A DNA stretch of 19,835 nt from DASUBN01 sp050261675 (GCA_050261675.1 JBLNDO010000075.1:1-19835); one strand, 5' to 3'. Positions 1-7,952 are shown, counted from the first letter of the stretch. The notes: generated by a model not told the origin, from the sequence alone. Translations and numbers: made by a program.

Positions 1-1
1 C

Positions 2-205
2 TTACTCCCGCCGGCCCGGGCTCGCGAGCCAGCGCAGGGTGACGCTCAGCGCCGCGAGCCCGATGAGCAGCAGCACCCACAAGAGCGCGTGCCCGGTGAG
101 CGCCCCCAGGAGATATATGCCCAGCACACCTAAGGCGCAGAGTCCCAGGAGCAGGTACATCACGGCGGCCCAGGTCTCGGGCGTGGGGGGATGACGCGCG
201 GCCAT
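2..205 (-). CDS. Small hypothetical membrane protein (67 aa)
   Basis: A complete 67-residue frame with a TAA stop at the left edge. A short polar N-terminus is followed by two hydrophobic stretches (about residues 15-35 and 40-58) and a basic tail (PGRRE), so a two-helix inner-membrane protein is likely. The start is supported by GGGAGA seven bases upstream of the ATG. It lies downstream of the 550-aa exported protein on the same strand but is separated from it by a terminator-like hairpin. I recognise no family and no function can be assigned. Confidence 0.6.
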   Translation of the reverse strand: MAARHPPTPETWAAVMYLLLGLCALGVLGIYLLGALTGHALLWVLLLIGLAALSVTLRWLASPGRRE

Positions 206-231
206 GCCTCATTCTCCCGCTAAGGGGCGGG

Positions 232-264
232 CCAAAGAAGAGGGGGCACCTCATCGGTGCCCCC
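232..264 (-). terminator. Terminator-like hairpin after the exported-protein gene
   Basis: GGGGGCACC (242-250) and GGTGCCCCC (256-264) form a perfect 9-bp stem with a 5-base loop. Read on the minus strand, the stem is followed by a pyrimidine-rich CTCTTCTTT tract. It sits 23 bases past the stop of the exported-protein gene, as expected for a Rho-independent terminator, although the T-tract is interrupted. Confidence 0.65.
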
Positions 265-287
265 AAGTTCACACAAGGACTTCGGGG

Positions 288-1940
288 TCAAAAGAACGGA
301 TAGCCGTTGAGCGTGGCCACGTTCAGGAACAGGCCGTTCGGGTCGGGTCCCAGCAGGAAGTACACCTTGGCGCTGGTGGGATCCGATTCCACCGGCGAGT
401 TGCCGGCCGGTTCGCGCACGTAACCCACGGCCGCGGGTAGCCAGCCGTAGACCTGCGCACGGCAGGTGTCGGCGGGCAGGCCGCTCAGCAGTGTGGTGGT
501 GAATGCGGCCGGGTCGATCGCGGTCAAGGTGCCGCCGGTGCAGCTGTTCATGGCGCCGTTGGGGCTGAACAGGATCACCAGGTTGCGCTGCACGCCGGGC
601 GTGGTACCGCTGGCGCTGAAGCCGCCCCACACGTCGTTGCCGATGATGGAATTGGCGTAGGTCTGGATGGGGGTCCCGTCGCCGTCGATCACCGTTTCGC
701 TGAAGCTCGGCGACATGTCGCCGCGCACGTCGATCCAGAGATGGCCGTCCACGGTGTAGTGCAGGAAGGCATTGAAGCCCGCGCCGCCCGCGAGGAACAC
801 CGGGGTCTGGCCCACCGGGCCGGCCTCGTTCAGGCCGATGACGTGCTGCTCGCCGGTGGTCAGATTGACCTCGTTCAGGGCCACGTGGCTGGCCGAAGGC
901 GCGTCACCGCCGATGGTGCCGCACTCGTTGCCGCTGGAATCCCCGTAGATCTGGCTCACCGCGCCGCCCGCGAGCGGCACGCTGTAGACCGCGTAACCCG
1001 CGCTCGTCGGTTCGGTGAACGTCAGGATCCCGGCTCCGGCATCCGCCATGGAGGAGGTGACGATGCCGGTGGTGGTGGCGCCGTTGCTGCACACGGAGCC
1101 GTCGGCGTAGCTGAAGCTGCCGATGAACCCTGAGCCGGCCATGCTGAGGTGATAGATCGTGTCGGTGTGCGTGCCGGCGACGTCAGCCCCCGAGGAAATG
1201 AAGGCGTTGCCGTCCACGCGACCGATCAGCGTTGGCGCGGGCCCGGTGGGCGGACCCACCAAGAGAGTGCTGCGGTTGGCGAAGTTGGAGGTATAGGCAT
1301 CCACTTCGTTTCCGGTCCACACGATCCAGCGCACGAAGCTGCCGTCCGTGGGGTTGGTGAACGCGCCCAGTACCGACCAATTGGTCGGCTCGATGGTCGG
1401 CGCCGTGGCGGCGGTGGCGTTGGCCGGGATCAGCCAGGTCTGTATGCCGACGCCGGAGGCGCAGGTGTTGACGGAGCCGACGGGCTCCACCACCGCCTGC
1501 ACGTAGGCGCGGTTGGCGGCGAAAGGCCGTTCGTCCAGCGAGAGCAGGCTACAGAGCTCGGCGTACGATCCGGTCGTGAATTGCGTCACCGGATTGATAG
1601 CGTGGAGATCTGCCTTGAACAGGTGGCCGCCGACGCCGTAGACCACCAGCTGCGGCTGCACGTTGGTGGCGAGATGCGTGGTGGTGTTCAGGGTCCAGTC
1701 GTTGAGGATCGCGATGTTGGCGTTGACGACCCCATCGAGAGGCTGGTTGGTGAGCTGGATGGGTGGGTTGCCGAGGTTCCCCGTGTCCGCGAGCCAGAGG
1801 CCGGTATAGGTATTGCCGGTCGTGAGGCTCTCGTCCGAGAACGGGATATAGATGTGTGCGGCCTGAGCGCCGCCCGCGCCCAAGAGCGCGAGGCAGGCGG
1901 CGGCGAGACCGCGCCGGAACGGTACGGATGAGATGCGCAT
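288..1940 (-). CDS. Exported protein of unknown family (550 aa)
   Basis: The reading frame stays open to 2192, but the start at 1940 is preferred: it places GGGAG eight bases upstream and begins a clean signal peptide (MRISSVPFRR, hydrophobic core, AQA|A cleavage near residue 27). The mature protein is about 520 residues, low in charge and rich in Thr, Asn, Gly and Ser. It has recurring hydrophobic strand/turn patterns such as QLVVYGVGGHLFKADL and LHYTVDGHLWIDVRGD, suggesting a beta-propeller or other all-beta secreted fold. Several cysteines (CSLLS, NTCASG, VCSNG, NECGT, NSCTGG, DTCRAQ) could form disulfides after export. I do not recognise the family. It shares style, but no clear homology, with the lipoprotein upstream at 2734-3489. 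The fold statement is inference from composition only. Confidence 0.75.
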   Translation of the reverse strand: MRISSVPFRRGLAAACLALLGAGGAQAAHIYIPFSDESLTTGNTYTGLWLADTGNLGNPPIQLTNQPLDGVVNANIAILNDWTLNTTTHLATNVQPQLVVYGVGGHLFKADLHAINPVTQFTTGSYAELCSLLSLDERPFAANRAYVQAVVEPVGSVNTCASGVGIQTWLIPANATAATAPTIEPTNWSVLGAFTNPTDGSFVRWIVWTGNEVDAYTSNFANRSTLLVGPPTGPAPTLIGRVDGNAFISSGADVAGTHTDTIYHLSMAGSGFIGSFSYADGSVCSNGATTTGIVTSSMADAGAGILTFTEPTSAGYAVYSVPLAGGAVSQIYGDSSGNECGTIGGDAPSASHVALNEVNLTTGEQHVIGLNEAGPVGQTPVFLAGGAGFNAFLHYTVDGHLWIDVRGDMSPSFSETVIDGDGTPIQTYANSIIGNDVWGGFSASGTTPGVQRNLVILFSPNGAMNSCTGGTLTAIDPAAFTTTLLSGLPADTCRAQVYGWLPAAVGYVREPAGNSPVESDPTSAKVYFLLGPDPNGLFLNVATLNGYPFF

Positions 1941-2290
1941 GTGATGACTCCCAAAAATTGTTGGTGATGATCGCCGTCTCGAAACCCCGACGCCCCGACA
2001 CTCGATCGGCTCGCGCGTCCATGTCGTGTTGGACATAAGCGCGCTTTGCATATTCCCCTGAGCGCAGCAGTGCCGAAACTTCTTGCTATGGGCACGGTAA
2101 AACCTAGCAGGCCTGTTTCGGTTTTCCAGTTTCACAAGCGCGCCGCAGAATGTCATAAAAGGATGCGCGCGCGTGTAGGCCGGCGCGTACACGCATTATG
2201 AAAAAGCGGCGGAGGGAGAATCCCTGCGGCGGGCGAACTGCCGTTACAACATGTAAAGTCGCGGCTGCCGTCGAAGGGGCGAGGATGGGT
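1941..2290. other. 350-base intergenic region between two minus-strand genes
   Basis: This stretch separates the PilZ gene from the exported-protein gene and should hold the latter's promoter and leader. It contains a GCGTGTA (2171-2177) / TACACGC (2188-2194) stem with a TTTT run about ten bases beyond it on the minus strand, a possible weak terminator for the PilZ gene. It also contains an AT-richer patch around 2040-2160. I could not identify a convincing -35/-10 pair, riboswitch or small gene; the plus-strand frame crossing it is an antisense shadow. Confidence 0.5.
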
Positions 2291-2623
2291 TCAGATGAAC
2301 AGGTTGCGCCAGTCGTCGTAGTCCGAATCGTCCATGCCCGTGAGTTGCACGCCCAGGAGAAAGGATTTGTCGCCGCGGGCCGGCGAGCACCAGCGGGTTT
2401 CGCCCTTCAGGCGGAACGAGGCGGCGTGGCCCGGCACGTGTACCACGAGTTCCACCGTCTCCCCGGCAATGAGCGCCTGACGCAGTTTGAGCCGCAAGCC
2501 CTCCGCGGAGATGTCCACGGTGGTGCAATAAAGGGTCGCCTGGGCCGGTTCCGCCTTGCGGTGGATGACGGCACGATCCTGCACCGCCTTGCGCGGGTGC
2601 TTGCGGCGTTCTTCCGGCTTCAT
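2291..2623 (-). CDS. PilZ domain protein (110 aa)
   Basis: A single-domain PilZ protein, a family whose members bind cyclic di-GMP. Both halves of the ligand signature are present: RRKHPRK near the N-terminus supplies RxxxR (residues about 7-11), and DISAEGL supplies D/N-x-S-x-x-G about 35 residues later. Beta-strand segments (VELVVHV, RWCS, FLLGVQL) complete the barrel. The frame is open upstream to 3022, but that extension is Arg/His-rich out-of-gene sequence antisense to nothing conserved. The ATG at 2623 has GGAAG ten bases upstream and starts directly before the RxxxR motif. No signal peptide, so cytosolic. The output target cannot be told from the context, since no pilus, flagellar or polysaccharide gene is adjacent. 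Confidence 0.88.
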   Translation of the reverse strand: MKPEERRKHPRKAVQDRAVIHRKAEPAQATLYCTTVDISAEGLRLKLRQALIAGETVELVVHVPGHAASFRLKGETRWCSPARGDKSFLLGVQLTGMDDSDYDDWRNLFI

Positions 2624-2733
2624 GCTTTTATCACTTCCATTGTGGCCGTATTGGACGGCTTCCCCGCTTGTAAGTGTACTCGCCTGTGGGTGTGGATTCC
2701 CACGGCTGCGCCGGGGGCCGCGTGGCGGGCGGA

Positions 2734-3489
2734 TTACTGCAGGAGCATGAGGCCGGCGAGGGAATGGGCCCCGTTCGAGACCCCGTAATAGAGTTCGAAT
2801 TGGCCGGTGTGGGGTGCGCTGGTCTGGGTGGCGAGTCCGGTCAGTGCCAGCGCCGTGCTGCCGCAGGTCTGCACGAGCGTCATGGCGTAGAGATTGATGA
2901 TGGGATCGGCGGCAGCGAGTGTGCCGCGGTAGGCGCAACCGTCGGTATCCGAGCCGGTGAAGCCGCCGTCGGGGGCGACGATGATCGCAAGCACCACCGT
3001 GGGTGCGATGAATGTCTGCCACTCGCCGGTGAGTTCGGCCACATCCGGCGGGTTGAAGGAGACGCCGTCGTCGAAAGCGAGGTTCAAGGTGCCGTGGTCA
3101 CCGCCGCAGGCATAGTCGCCGAAGAATTCCGCCGCCGGCTCGAAGTCGCCGCTCACGCTGCCGTGGCATAGAGGGCTCGTGTTCGGGAAGCGGATCGTAG
3201 GGCCCGCGAAGCCGGTCAAGGAGGCGTCGAAATGGCCGCCGGCGGAGGGCAAGGAGACGAGGTACTGGGAGCCGGAGACCACATCGACAATGCGCGTTTC
3301 GCCGTCGCCGGAAACGAGCGCCACCGCGCTGTCGTCCAACCCGGTCACTGGCGATATGACTTCGCCCGCGTAATAGCCGGCGGGACCGGGCGCAAAAGGC
3401 AGGGGGCCGGTGCTGCCCACGTCAGTGCCGCCGCAGGCCGCGAGCAGCGGCAGGCAGGAGACAAGGGCGGCGAATCGCGGGATATTCAC
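2734..3489 (-). CDS. Putative lipoprotein of unknown function (251 aa)
   Basis: The N-terminus (MNIPRF, hydrophobic core, LPLLAAC-GG) is a type II signal peptide with an LAAC lipobox, so the mature protein should be lipid-anchored at Cys19. Three starts are possible. ATG at 3525 has no ribosome binding site and sits too close to a TATACT -10 box. GTG at 3489 has AGGTGA five bases upstream and gives a normal-length signal peptide, so I use it. The rest is Gly/Thr/Asp-rich with several cysteines (PLCHG, DYACGG, DGCAYRG, QTCGS) and a predicted all-beta character. No family recognised. Codon use matches its neighbours. It is divergent from the ankyrin gene, with back-to-back promoters. Confidence 0.7.
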   Translation of the reverse strand: MNIPRFAALVSCLPLLAACGGTDVGSTGPLPFAPGPAGYYAGEVISPVTGLDDSAVALVSGDGETRIVDVVSGSQYLVSLPSAGGHFDASLTGFAGPTIRFPNTSPLCHGSVSGDFEPAAEFFGDYACGGDHGTLNLAFDDGVSFNPPDVAELTGEWQTFIAPTVVLAIIVAPDGGFTGSDTDGCAYRGTLAAADPIINLYAMTLVQTCGSTALALTGLATQTSAPHTGQFELYYGVSNGAHSLAGLMLLQ

Positions 3490-3532
3490 GGTCACCTGCG
3501 TTGGCCGGGCGCGGTGCGCGTCCATACGGTCC

Positions 3533-3569
3533 AGTATATAGAGCGGCGGGGTGGGAGCACTGGTATCAT
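3533..3569. promoter_or_regulatory. Divergent -10 elements between lipoprotein and ankyrin genes
   Basis: On the minus strand TATACT (3533-3538) lies just upstream of the lipoprotein gene. On the plus strand TATCAT (3564-3569), preceded by TG one base away (an extended -10), lies 33 bases before the GTG of the ankyrin gene. No good -35 boxes are seen, so these are candidates only. Confidence 0.35.
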
Positions 3570-3602
3570 CTTGCCATCCGCTCCACGGCCCGGCGGTTTC
3601 CC

Positions 3603-4211
3603 GTGTGGAACTGGCTTAAGAAGCCCAAGCCCGACAACAGTGAATCCCAGGACACGACCTTGATGCGGCGTGCCCTGGCGGCGGGCATCAACACCGTCAC
3701 CGGCCATCGCCGTGCGCGGGTGCTGCACGCCTACGTGCAATCCTCGAGCTGCAGCGCCGCCGGCACGCGCGCCATGGTGGCGAGCGGCGTGCCGGTGGAC
3801 GGCATCAACCACGACGGCGACACGCCGTTCATGATCGCGGTGCGCAAGGGCCGTGAGCCCATCGCCCGGGTGCTGGTCGAGCTCGGCGCCGACGTCAACC
3901 ACCGCAACCGCATGCAGCGTACGGCGCTGCACGAGGCGGCGCAGAACGGTGCCATGCAGATGGTGCGTCTCTGCGTCACTTACCGGGGCAGGCTCGACAT
4001 CCAGGACGTGAACGGCAATACGCCGCTGCACCTCGCGGCGGCGCGCACCCATGCCGAGGTGGTGGAATTCCTGATCCGTGCCGGGTCGCGCCCCGATACG
4101 CCGAACCGCGCCGGACAGACCGCCTTCGTGCTCGCCGTCGAACCGCTGCAACGCAGGATGGCCAACTGGTGGCTGGAGACCAGCACCCGCATCCTGCCGC
4201 CGCGGCGGTAG
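3603..4211 (+). CDS. Ankyrin-repeat protein (202 aa)
   Basis: Residues about 75-185 contain three to four ankyrin repeats, recognisable from DGDTPFMIAVRKG / VLVELGADVN, RTALHEAAQNG, and NGNTPLHLAAARTHAEVVEFLIRAGS followed by GQTAFVLAV. Ankyrin repeats are protein-protein interaction scaffolds; there is no enzyme domain. The GTG at 3603 gives an N-terminus starting MWNWLKKPK, but it lacks a clear ribosome binding site. The ATG at 3663, with AGGA ten bases upstream, is a reasonable alternative (182 aa). No signal peptide or membrane helix, so cytosolic. It converges on the cyclase gene, with only six bases between their stops, and is divergent from the lipoprotein gene. The binding partner is unknown. 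Confidence 0.8.
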   Translation: MWNWLKKPKPDNSESQDTTLMRRALAAGINTVTGHRRARVLHAYVQSSSCSAAGTRAMVASGVPVDGINHDGDTPFMIAVRKGREPIARVLVELGADVNHRNRMQRTALHEAAQNGAMQMVRLCVTYRGRLDIQDVNGNTPLHLAAARTHAEVVEFLIRAGSRPDTPNRAGQTAFVLAVEPLQRRMANWWLETSTRILPPRR

Positions 4212-4217
4212 GGATTC

Positions 4218-5657
4218 CTAGGCCGCCCCCGACGATGCCACGCGGTAGACCTGCTGGGTGCTGGTGATGCCCTTGAGTTGCGCGCTGCGCCGCTCCACGG
4301 CGAGCTTCTGCAGCGCGTGGCGCACGCCTTCGTGGCCGTAGATCTCCTCGGTGACATAGATCTCGTCGGCGTCCGCCAGGTTCTGCACGCGCGCCGCGAT
4401 ATTCACCGTCTGGCCGAAGTAATCGAGCTGGTCGTTCAGGGTCACGGCGATGGCGTAGCCGCGGTGCACGCCGGCCTTGAGGAAGATCTGATGCTCCCCG
4501 CGCTCGCGGTTGAAACCCTCGATGTCGCGGTACATGTCGAGGGTGGCGTTGACCGCGTCCAGCGGGTTCATGAACGTGGCCATGACCGCGTCGCCGATGG
4601 TCTTGATGATGGCGCCGTGGTGACGGCGCACCACCCGTGCCAGGGTCTCGAAATGCTGCTGCACGAGGGCGAAGGCCTTGAGGTCGCCGATGCGCTCGTA
4701 GAGTTCCGTGGAACCCTTGATGTCGGTGAACACGAATACCAGGTCCTTGACCATGAGCCCGCCGCTCGATTGGATGGTCTCGGTGCGGAAGAGGTCGCGG
4801 AAGGTCTGGGTGGTGAGCGCCCGCTTGCCGGTGAGGAACGGCGCGAAACCGAGCTTGGGGCTGCTCGGCGCTTCCAGGTTCTCGTAGAAGAGACAGAGCG
4901 AGGCGCGTTTCGCATTCCGGTTGGCGACCCGCAGCCTGAGCTTGCCCGGCCGGACGGTGACGGCATCCGGGACACAACTGCCGTCCTGGAGCGAGAGGGC
5001 GGCTTCCTGGGGTGCGGCGGCGGGATCGCCGGCGACGGTGATGAGCAGGCCGGCGCTGGTGAGGTGGTCGCAGCCCGGCACCCAGCCCTCCTTGAGATCC
5101 AGCTCGATTTCGCGGGACTCGCCGGGGGCCAGGTAGTCCACGAACAAGGCGTACTTCTCCATGTACTTCACGAAAGCCGTGCCGTCCGCCCAGATCCCCG
5201 CCGGGCTCTGGGCGTAGCGGAAGTAGTAGTCACGCGCCGACAAGGTTTCCGGGTGGTGAAAGGGTATGTCGCGGACTGTACGCGCGACGGTGAAACTCAC
5301 TTCCACGAAATCATCCAGATTGGTGTCGAAATTCACCCGGCAGAGATCGCAGTGATAGTGGGCGTGGACCGAGCGCAGGCGGCTGAAGCTGCTGACGATC
5401 TGGGCACAGGCGGGACAGAGAAGTTCCCAGTTCATTTCGAACAGGCCGAGCTTCGCCGCATGCAGGAAAAGGTCGATGGTCTCGTCCTCGGCGACCCCCT
5501 TGTCGGCGGCGAACTTCAGCGGATTGACGCGGAACAGGGAGTAGTCGTCGCCGCCGCGCACCGCGCTTTCGAGCTTGGCGATGACCCGCGGGCTCCAGGC
5601 GCGGGCCTGCTCCAGCGCCGCGAGCTTCTGTTCGAACAGCTTTTCGTCTATGGACAT
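4218..5657 (-). CDS. Class III adenylate cyclase with N-terminal Cys-rich (DUF5939-like) region (479 aa)
   Basis: The C-terminal third (about 303-475) is a class III nucleotidyl cyclase domain. Metal-binding aspartates are in VFTDIKGST (D312) and TIGDAVMA (D356). The adenine-selecting pair K352 and D412 and the transition-state residues N419 and R423 (YFGQTVNIAAR) are all present, so it should be active and make cAMP rather than cGMP. Residues 1-300 resemble the DUF5939-type region found N-terminal to such cyclases. C81-x-x-C84 and C103-x-x-C106 form a likely zinc knuckle. No transmembrane helix, so soluble. AGGGAGAG upstream fixes the start. It lies 77 bases downstream of the MAPEG gene on the same strand and may be cotranscribed with it or have its own promoter. 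The sensed signal is unknown. Confidence 0.9.
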   Translation of the reverse strand: MSIDEKLFEQKLAALEQARAWSPRVIAKLESAVRGGDDYSLFRVNPLKFAADKGVAEDETIDLFLHAAKLGLFEMNWELLCPACAQIVSSFSRLRSVHAHYHCDLCRVNFDTNLDDFVEVSFTVARTVRDIPFHHPETLSARDYYFRYAQSPAGIWADGTAFVKYMEKYALFVDYLAPGESREIELDLKEGWVPGCDHLTSAGLLITVAGDPAAAPQEAALSLQDGSCVPDAVTVRPGKLRLRVANRNAKRASLCLFYENLEAPSSPKLGFAPFLTGKRALTTQTFRDLFRTETIQSSGGLMVKDLVFVFTDIKGSTELYERIGDLKAFALVQQHFETLARVVRRHHGAIIKTIGDAVMATFMNPLDAVNATLDMYRDIEGFNRERGEHQIFLKAGVHRGYAIAVTLNDQLDYFGQTVNIAARVQNLADADEIYVTEEIYGHEGVRHALQKLAVERRSAQLKGITSTQQVYRVASSGAA

Positions 5658-5695
5658 GGTCTCTCCCTAGGGCTTGAGCCTCTAGACCGCGTCCG

Positions 5696-5722
5696 GGGCG
5701 TGGGTATTACAAGGCCACGCCC
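5696..5722 (-). terminator. Hairpin between MAPEG and cyclase genes
   Basis: GGGCGTGG (5696-5703) and CCACGCCC (5715-5722) form an 8-bp stem with an 11-base loop, 12 bases beyond the MAPEG stop. On the minus strand no T-run follows it. It could attenuate read-through into the cyclase gene or protect the upstream mRNA end, but it is not a textbook terminator. Confidence 0.35.
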
Positions 5723-5734
5723 GACGTTTTCATT

Positions 5735-6118
5735 CTAGAACAATTCCTTGACGACCCCGATGCCGGCGCCGAGACCCAGCATCGCGGTGAACACCGAGCC
5801 CCACACGAATCCCCAGTGCCTTCCGGGTGCGCTCTTGTAGTAGCCGTAGGCGTATTGCAGGCGTGAGAGCACGAAGCCGAAGCCGAGCAGTGCAGCCCAA
5901 AGCGGATTCCAGGTGGCGGCGAAGATGAAGGTGCAGGGGATCACCATGACGAGCTGCTCGATGGTGTTCTGCTGCACCCGGAAGTAGCGCTCGAAATCCG
6001 GGTTGCCGCTGACCGCCGGCGCCGCGAGACGGTAGCGGCCCCGGGCGACGCCTACCATGTAGGCGAAGAAGGCGTACTCGGCGACCATCGCGAGGATGGC
6101 GAGATAGGCGAGGGTCAT
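5735..6118 (-). CDS. MAPEG family membrane protein (127 aa)
   Basis: The protein has four predicted membrane helices (about residues 3-24, 54-70, 73-88 and 103-121) and the MAPEG signature FERYFRVQQNTIEQ (42-55), matching the E-R-x-x-R-x-x-x-N-x-x-E core. The family includes microsomal glutathione transferases and eicosanoid enzymes; bacterial members are mostly uncharacterised integral membrane proteins with presumed glutathione-dependent activity. The ATG at 6118 is preceded by GGGAGGAAA and begins the first helix; the longer frame to 6205 overlaps corA and is not used. It lies 17 bases after the CorA gene, so an operon is likely. The catalytic activity is not deducible. Confidence 0.85.
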   Translation of the reverse strand: MTLAYLAILAMVAEYAFFAYMVGVARGRYRLAAPAVSGNPDFERYFRVQQNTIEQLVMVIPCTFIFAATWNPLWAALLGFGFVLSRLQYAYGYYKSAPGRHWGFVWGSVFTAMLGLGAGIGVVKELF

Positions 6119-6135
6119 CGGTTTCCTCCCGTGGT

Positions 6136-7101
6136 CTAGAGCCAGCCGATCTTGCGGAAGCGGTAATAAAGGTAGACGTCGATGCCCGCCATGACCGCGA
6201 TGCACAGGGGATAGCCGAAGCTCCAGTGCAGTTCCGGCATGTCCGCGAAATTCATGCCGTAGATGCCGACGATGAGCGTGGGGATGGCGAGCAGCGCGGC
6301 GTAGGAAGCGAGCTTCTTGGTGGTCTCGTTCTCCTGGAGCGCGATCATGGAGAGGTTCACGGAGATGGCGGTGACGATGGTGTCCCGCGCCGTGTCGATG
6401 CTCAGGTTGAGCCGCACCAGGTGGTCGTAGATGTCGCGGAAATATTCGCCCATGCCGGCGCAGACCATGGGCACGCGGCCGCCGTGGAGCTTGCCCACCA
6501 CTTCCAGCAACGGGCCGGTGGCGTGCTTCACGGTCGCGAGCCGCTGCTTGAGGCTGTAGAGGGCCTCGATGTTCGCGCGCGCCGAGCCGCGCTTGAAGAT
6601 CTGCTCCTCGATGCCCTCGAGCTCGGTTTCCATGGCCTCGAGCACGGGGAAATAACGGTCCACCACCGCATCCATGAGGGCGTAGAGCACATAGCCCGAG
6701 CCGTGCTTGAGTAGGTGCGGTTCGCGCTCACAGCGGGCGCGGACCTCCTTGAAACCTTTCTCGGTGTGGCTGCGGGAAGAGAGCACGTAGTTGGGGCCGA
6801 CGAACACGTCCAGCTCGCCCACGTGCAACTCGCCTCCCTGGTATTCCAGGGTCTGGAGCACGATGAACAGTGATTCCCCATATTCCTCGAGCTTCGGGCG
6901 CTGGTGGCCGGACAGCGCATCCTCCACGGCGAGTTCGTGCAGGCCGAACTCCGCCTTCATCTGGGCGAGTTCCGCGGCGTCGGCGTCGCGCAGCGCCACC
7001 CACACGAAGCAATCGTCGCGCTTCACGTAGGCGCCGATTTCCTGCCGGGAGATGTCGGTGAGCTTCTTGCCTTCCTGGTAAGCGACGCAGTTGACCAGCA
7101 T
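6136..7101 (-). CDS. corA: CorA-family Mg2+/divalent-cation transporter (321 aa)
   Basis: A full-length CorA-type channel. A long acidic and helical cytoplasmic domain occupies residues 1-260. Two C-terminal membrane helices follow (about 264-281 and 295-313), separated by the diagnostic YGMNF (281-285) and MPEL (288-291) of the periplasmic selectivity loop. CorA proteins form pentameric channels for Mg2+ (some also Co2+ or Ni2+; the ZntB branch handles Zn2+). The GMN plus MPEL loop favours Mg2+ import, but the specificity is inferred. GGAG lies ten bases before the ATG. It is the middle gene of a tight minus-strand set: 16 bases after the 127-aa conserved protein and 17 bases before the MAPEG gene. 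Confidence 0.93.
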   Translation of the reverse strand: MLVNCVAYQEGKKLTDISRQEIGAYVKRDDCFVWVALRDADAAELAQMKAEFGLHELAVEDALSGHQRPKLEEYGESLFIVLQTLEYQGGELHVGELDVFVGPNYVLSSRSHTEKGFKEVRARCEREPHLLKHGSGYVLYALMDAVVDRYFPVLEAMETELEGIEEQIFKRGSARANIEALYSLKQRLATVKHATGPLLEVVGKLHGGRVPMVCAGMGEYFRDIYDHLVRLNLSIDTARDTIVTAISVNLSMIALQENETTKKLASYAALLAIPTLIVGIYGMNFADMPELHWSFGYPLCIAVMAGIDVYLYYRFRKIGWL

Positions 7102-7117
7102 GGCGCGGGCTCCGGGC

Positions 7118-7501
7118 TTACGGCATTTGGATCTTGCCGCCGCCGCCCAGGCCGCCCTTGCCCATGTCGGGCACTACGATGGACGAGGCCGCCTGGCGGC
7201 GCAGCTCGCGCAACTGCTCCATGGTCTCCTGGATCGCCTTGTTGGCGGCCGCCGAGAACTGTTCGACCGCCGAGGCGAGGTCCGTCGCCTCGAGCCTGAA
7301 GTGGATGGGCAGGGTGCCGGCCGGCGTCATGAGGCTGGTCTCGCCGATGTACATGACGGGCCGCGCGGTGTCGGGAGAGCCGTCGCGCTTCACCGGCGTC
7401 AGGCGGCGCAGGGTGCCGATCTTATGGTCGGTGAATATGTCTTCCTGGTAGAGATTGTCCGCGTCCAGTTCCAGCTTGAGTTCGTCGCGTTCGTCGGCCA
7501 T
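7118..7501 (-). CDS. Small conserved hypothetical protein (127 aa)
   Basis: A soluble acidic N-terminus (MADERDELKLELD) is followed by a beta-rich core (VMYIGETSLMTPAGTLPIHFRLEA). Then comes an amphipathic helical stretch with coiled-coil character (LASAVEQFSAAANKAIQETMEQLRELRRQA) and a Gly-rich flexible tail (MGKGGLGGGGK). ATG at 7501 with AGGCGG upstream is chosen over the longer frame to 7546. It is the first gene of the run with corA and MAPEG, separated from corA by 16 bases. The composition looks like a real cytosolic protein, but I cannot name its family or function. Confidence 0.65.
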   Translation of the reverse strand: MADERDELKLELDADNLYQEDIFTDHKIGTLRRLTPVKRDGSPDTARPVMYIGETSLMTPAGTLPIHFRLEATDLASAVEQFSAAANKAIQETMEQLRELRRQAASSIVVPDMGKGGLGGGGKIQMP

Positions 7502-7536
7502 GACCGCCTGCAGCCTTGAAGGTTTCCAGGAGGCGA

Positions 7537-7542
7537 ATCGTA
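7537..7542 (-). promoter_or_regulatory. Candidate extended -10 for the conserved protein/corA operon
   Basis: On the minus strand TGTTACGAT gives TG-n-TACGAT, about 35 bases upstream of the ATG at 7501. No clear -35 is seen. Confidence 0.25.
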
Positions 7543-7584
7543 ACACTCCCGGAAGATGCGCGCCCGGACCGCGCGGCCCGGTCT

Positions 7585-7592
7585 GCTAGAAT
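7585..7592 (+). promoter_or_regulatory. Candidate extended -10 for the 102-aa protein gene
   Basis: TGCTAGAAT contains TG-n-TAGAAT, with the hexamer at 7587-7592, 36 bases before the ATG at 7629. The -35 region is GC-rich and not recognisable. Confidence 0.35.
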
Positions 7593-7628
7593 GTGCGGCC
7601 ACACCCCGCCTGAACCCGGTACGCCGCC

Positions 7629-7937
7629 ATGGATCCCGAGAACACCGAGCTTTCTCCCTTCGACGAGGCCGCCCGCCAGGTGGTTGAACTCGCCAACCGC
7701 ATCGCCGAGGACAACCCGGACCTGGACGTCTGGGAGGTGGCGGACGGCATCCTCGCCGGTGCAGTGCATTACTGGCTCTACTCCCGCCAGCCCTGTGACG
7801 ATCCCATGTGCGAGGATTGTGCACCCGTGTCTACCGCCGCGCTCCGTCAGTCGGAACTGGAGAAGGCGGTGAAGCTCTCCGCCGAAGAGAGTGACTACTT
7901 CCATTCTCCGACCGATTCCAACGCGGCCTGGGCCTAA
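7629..7937 (+). CDS. Small acidic Cys-motif hypothetical protein (102 aa)
   Basis: A short acidic helical protein. The central segment DVWEVADGILAGAVHYWLYSRQ is followed by a compact cysteine cluster, C56-DDPM-C61-ED-C64, which could hold a metal ion, perhaps with a nearby His. No signal peptide. The ribosome binding site is weak. The next gene starts 15 bases after its stop and is also cysteine-rich, so the two probably share a transcript. No family recognised. Confidence 0.6.
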   Translation: MDPENTELSPFDEAARQVVELANRIAEDNPDLDVWEVADGILAGAVHYWLYSRQPCDDPMCEDCAPVSTAALRQSELEKAVKLSAEESDYFHSPTDSNAAWA

Positions 7938-7952
7938 GTTCAAATCGGCCGC

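Noticed and set aside
2020..2110. Possible cyclic di-GMP riboswitch on the minus strand (GCAAAGC-like segment near a PilZ gene).
   Set aside because: Only a few bases resemble the GEMM core; the paired arms and the other conserved segments are not found.
1941..2192. Extension of the exported protein by 84 residues to the ATG at 2192.
   Set aside because: The extension is Arg/Cys-rich and non-conserved in character and would bury a good signal peptide; the ATG at 1940 has a well-spaced GGGAG.
5696..5735. Hairpin followed by TTTT on the plus strand, read as a plus-strand terminator.
   Set aside because: No plus-strand gene ends upstream of it; the nearest plus-strand gene stops at 4211.
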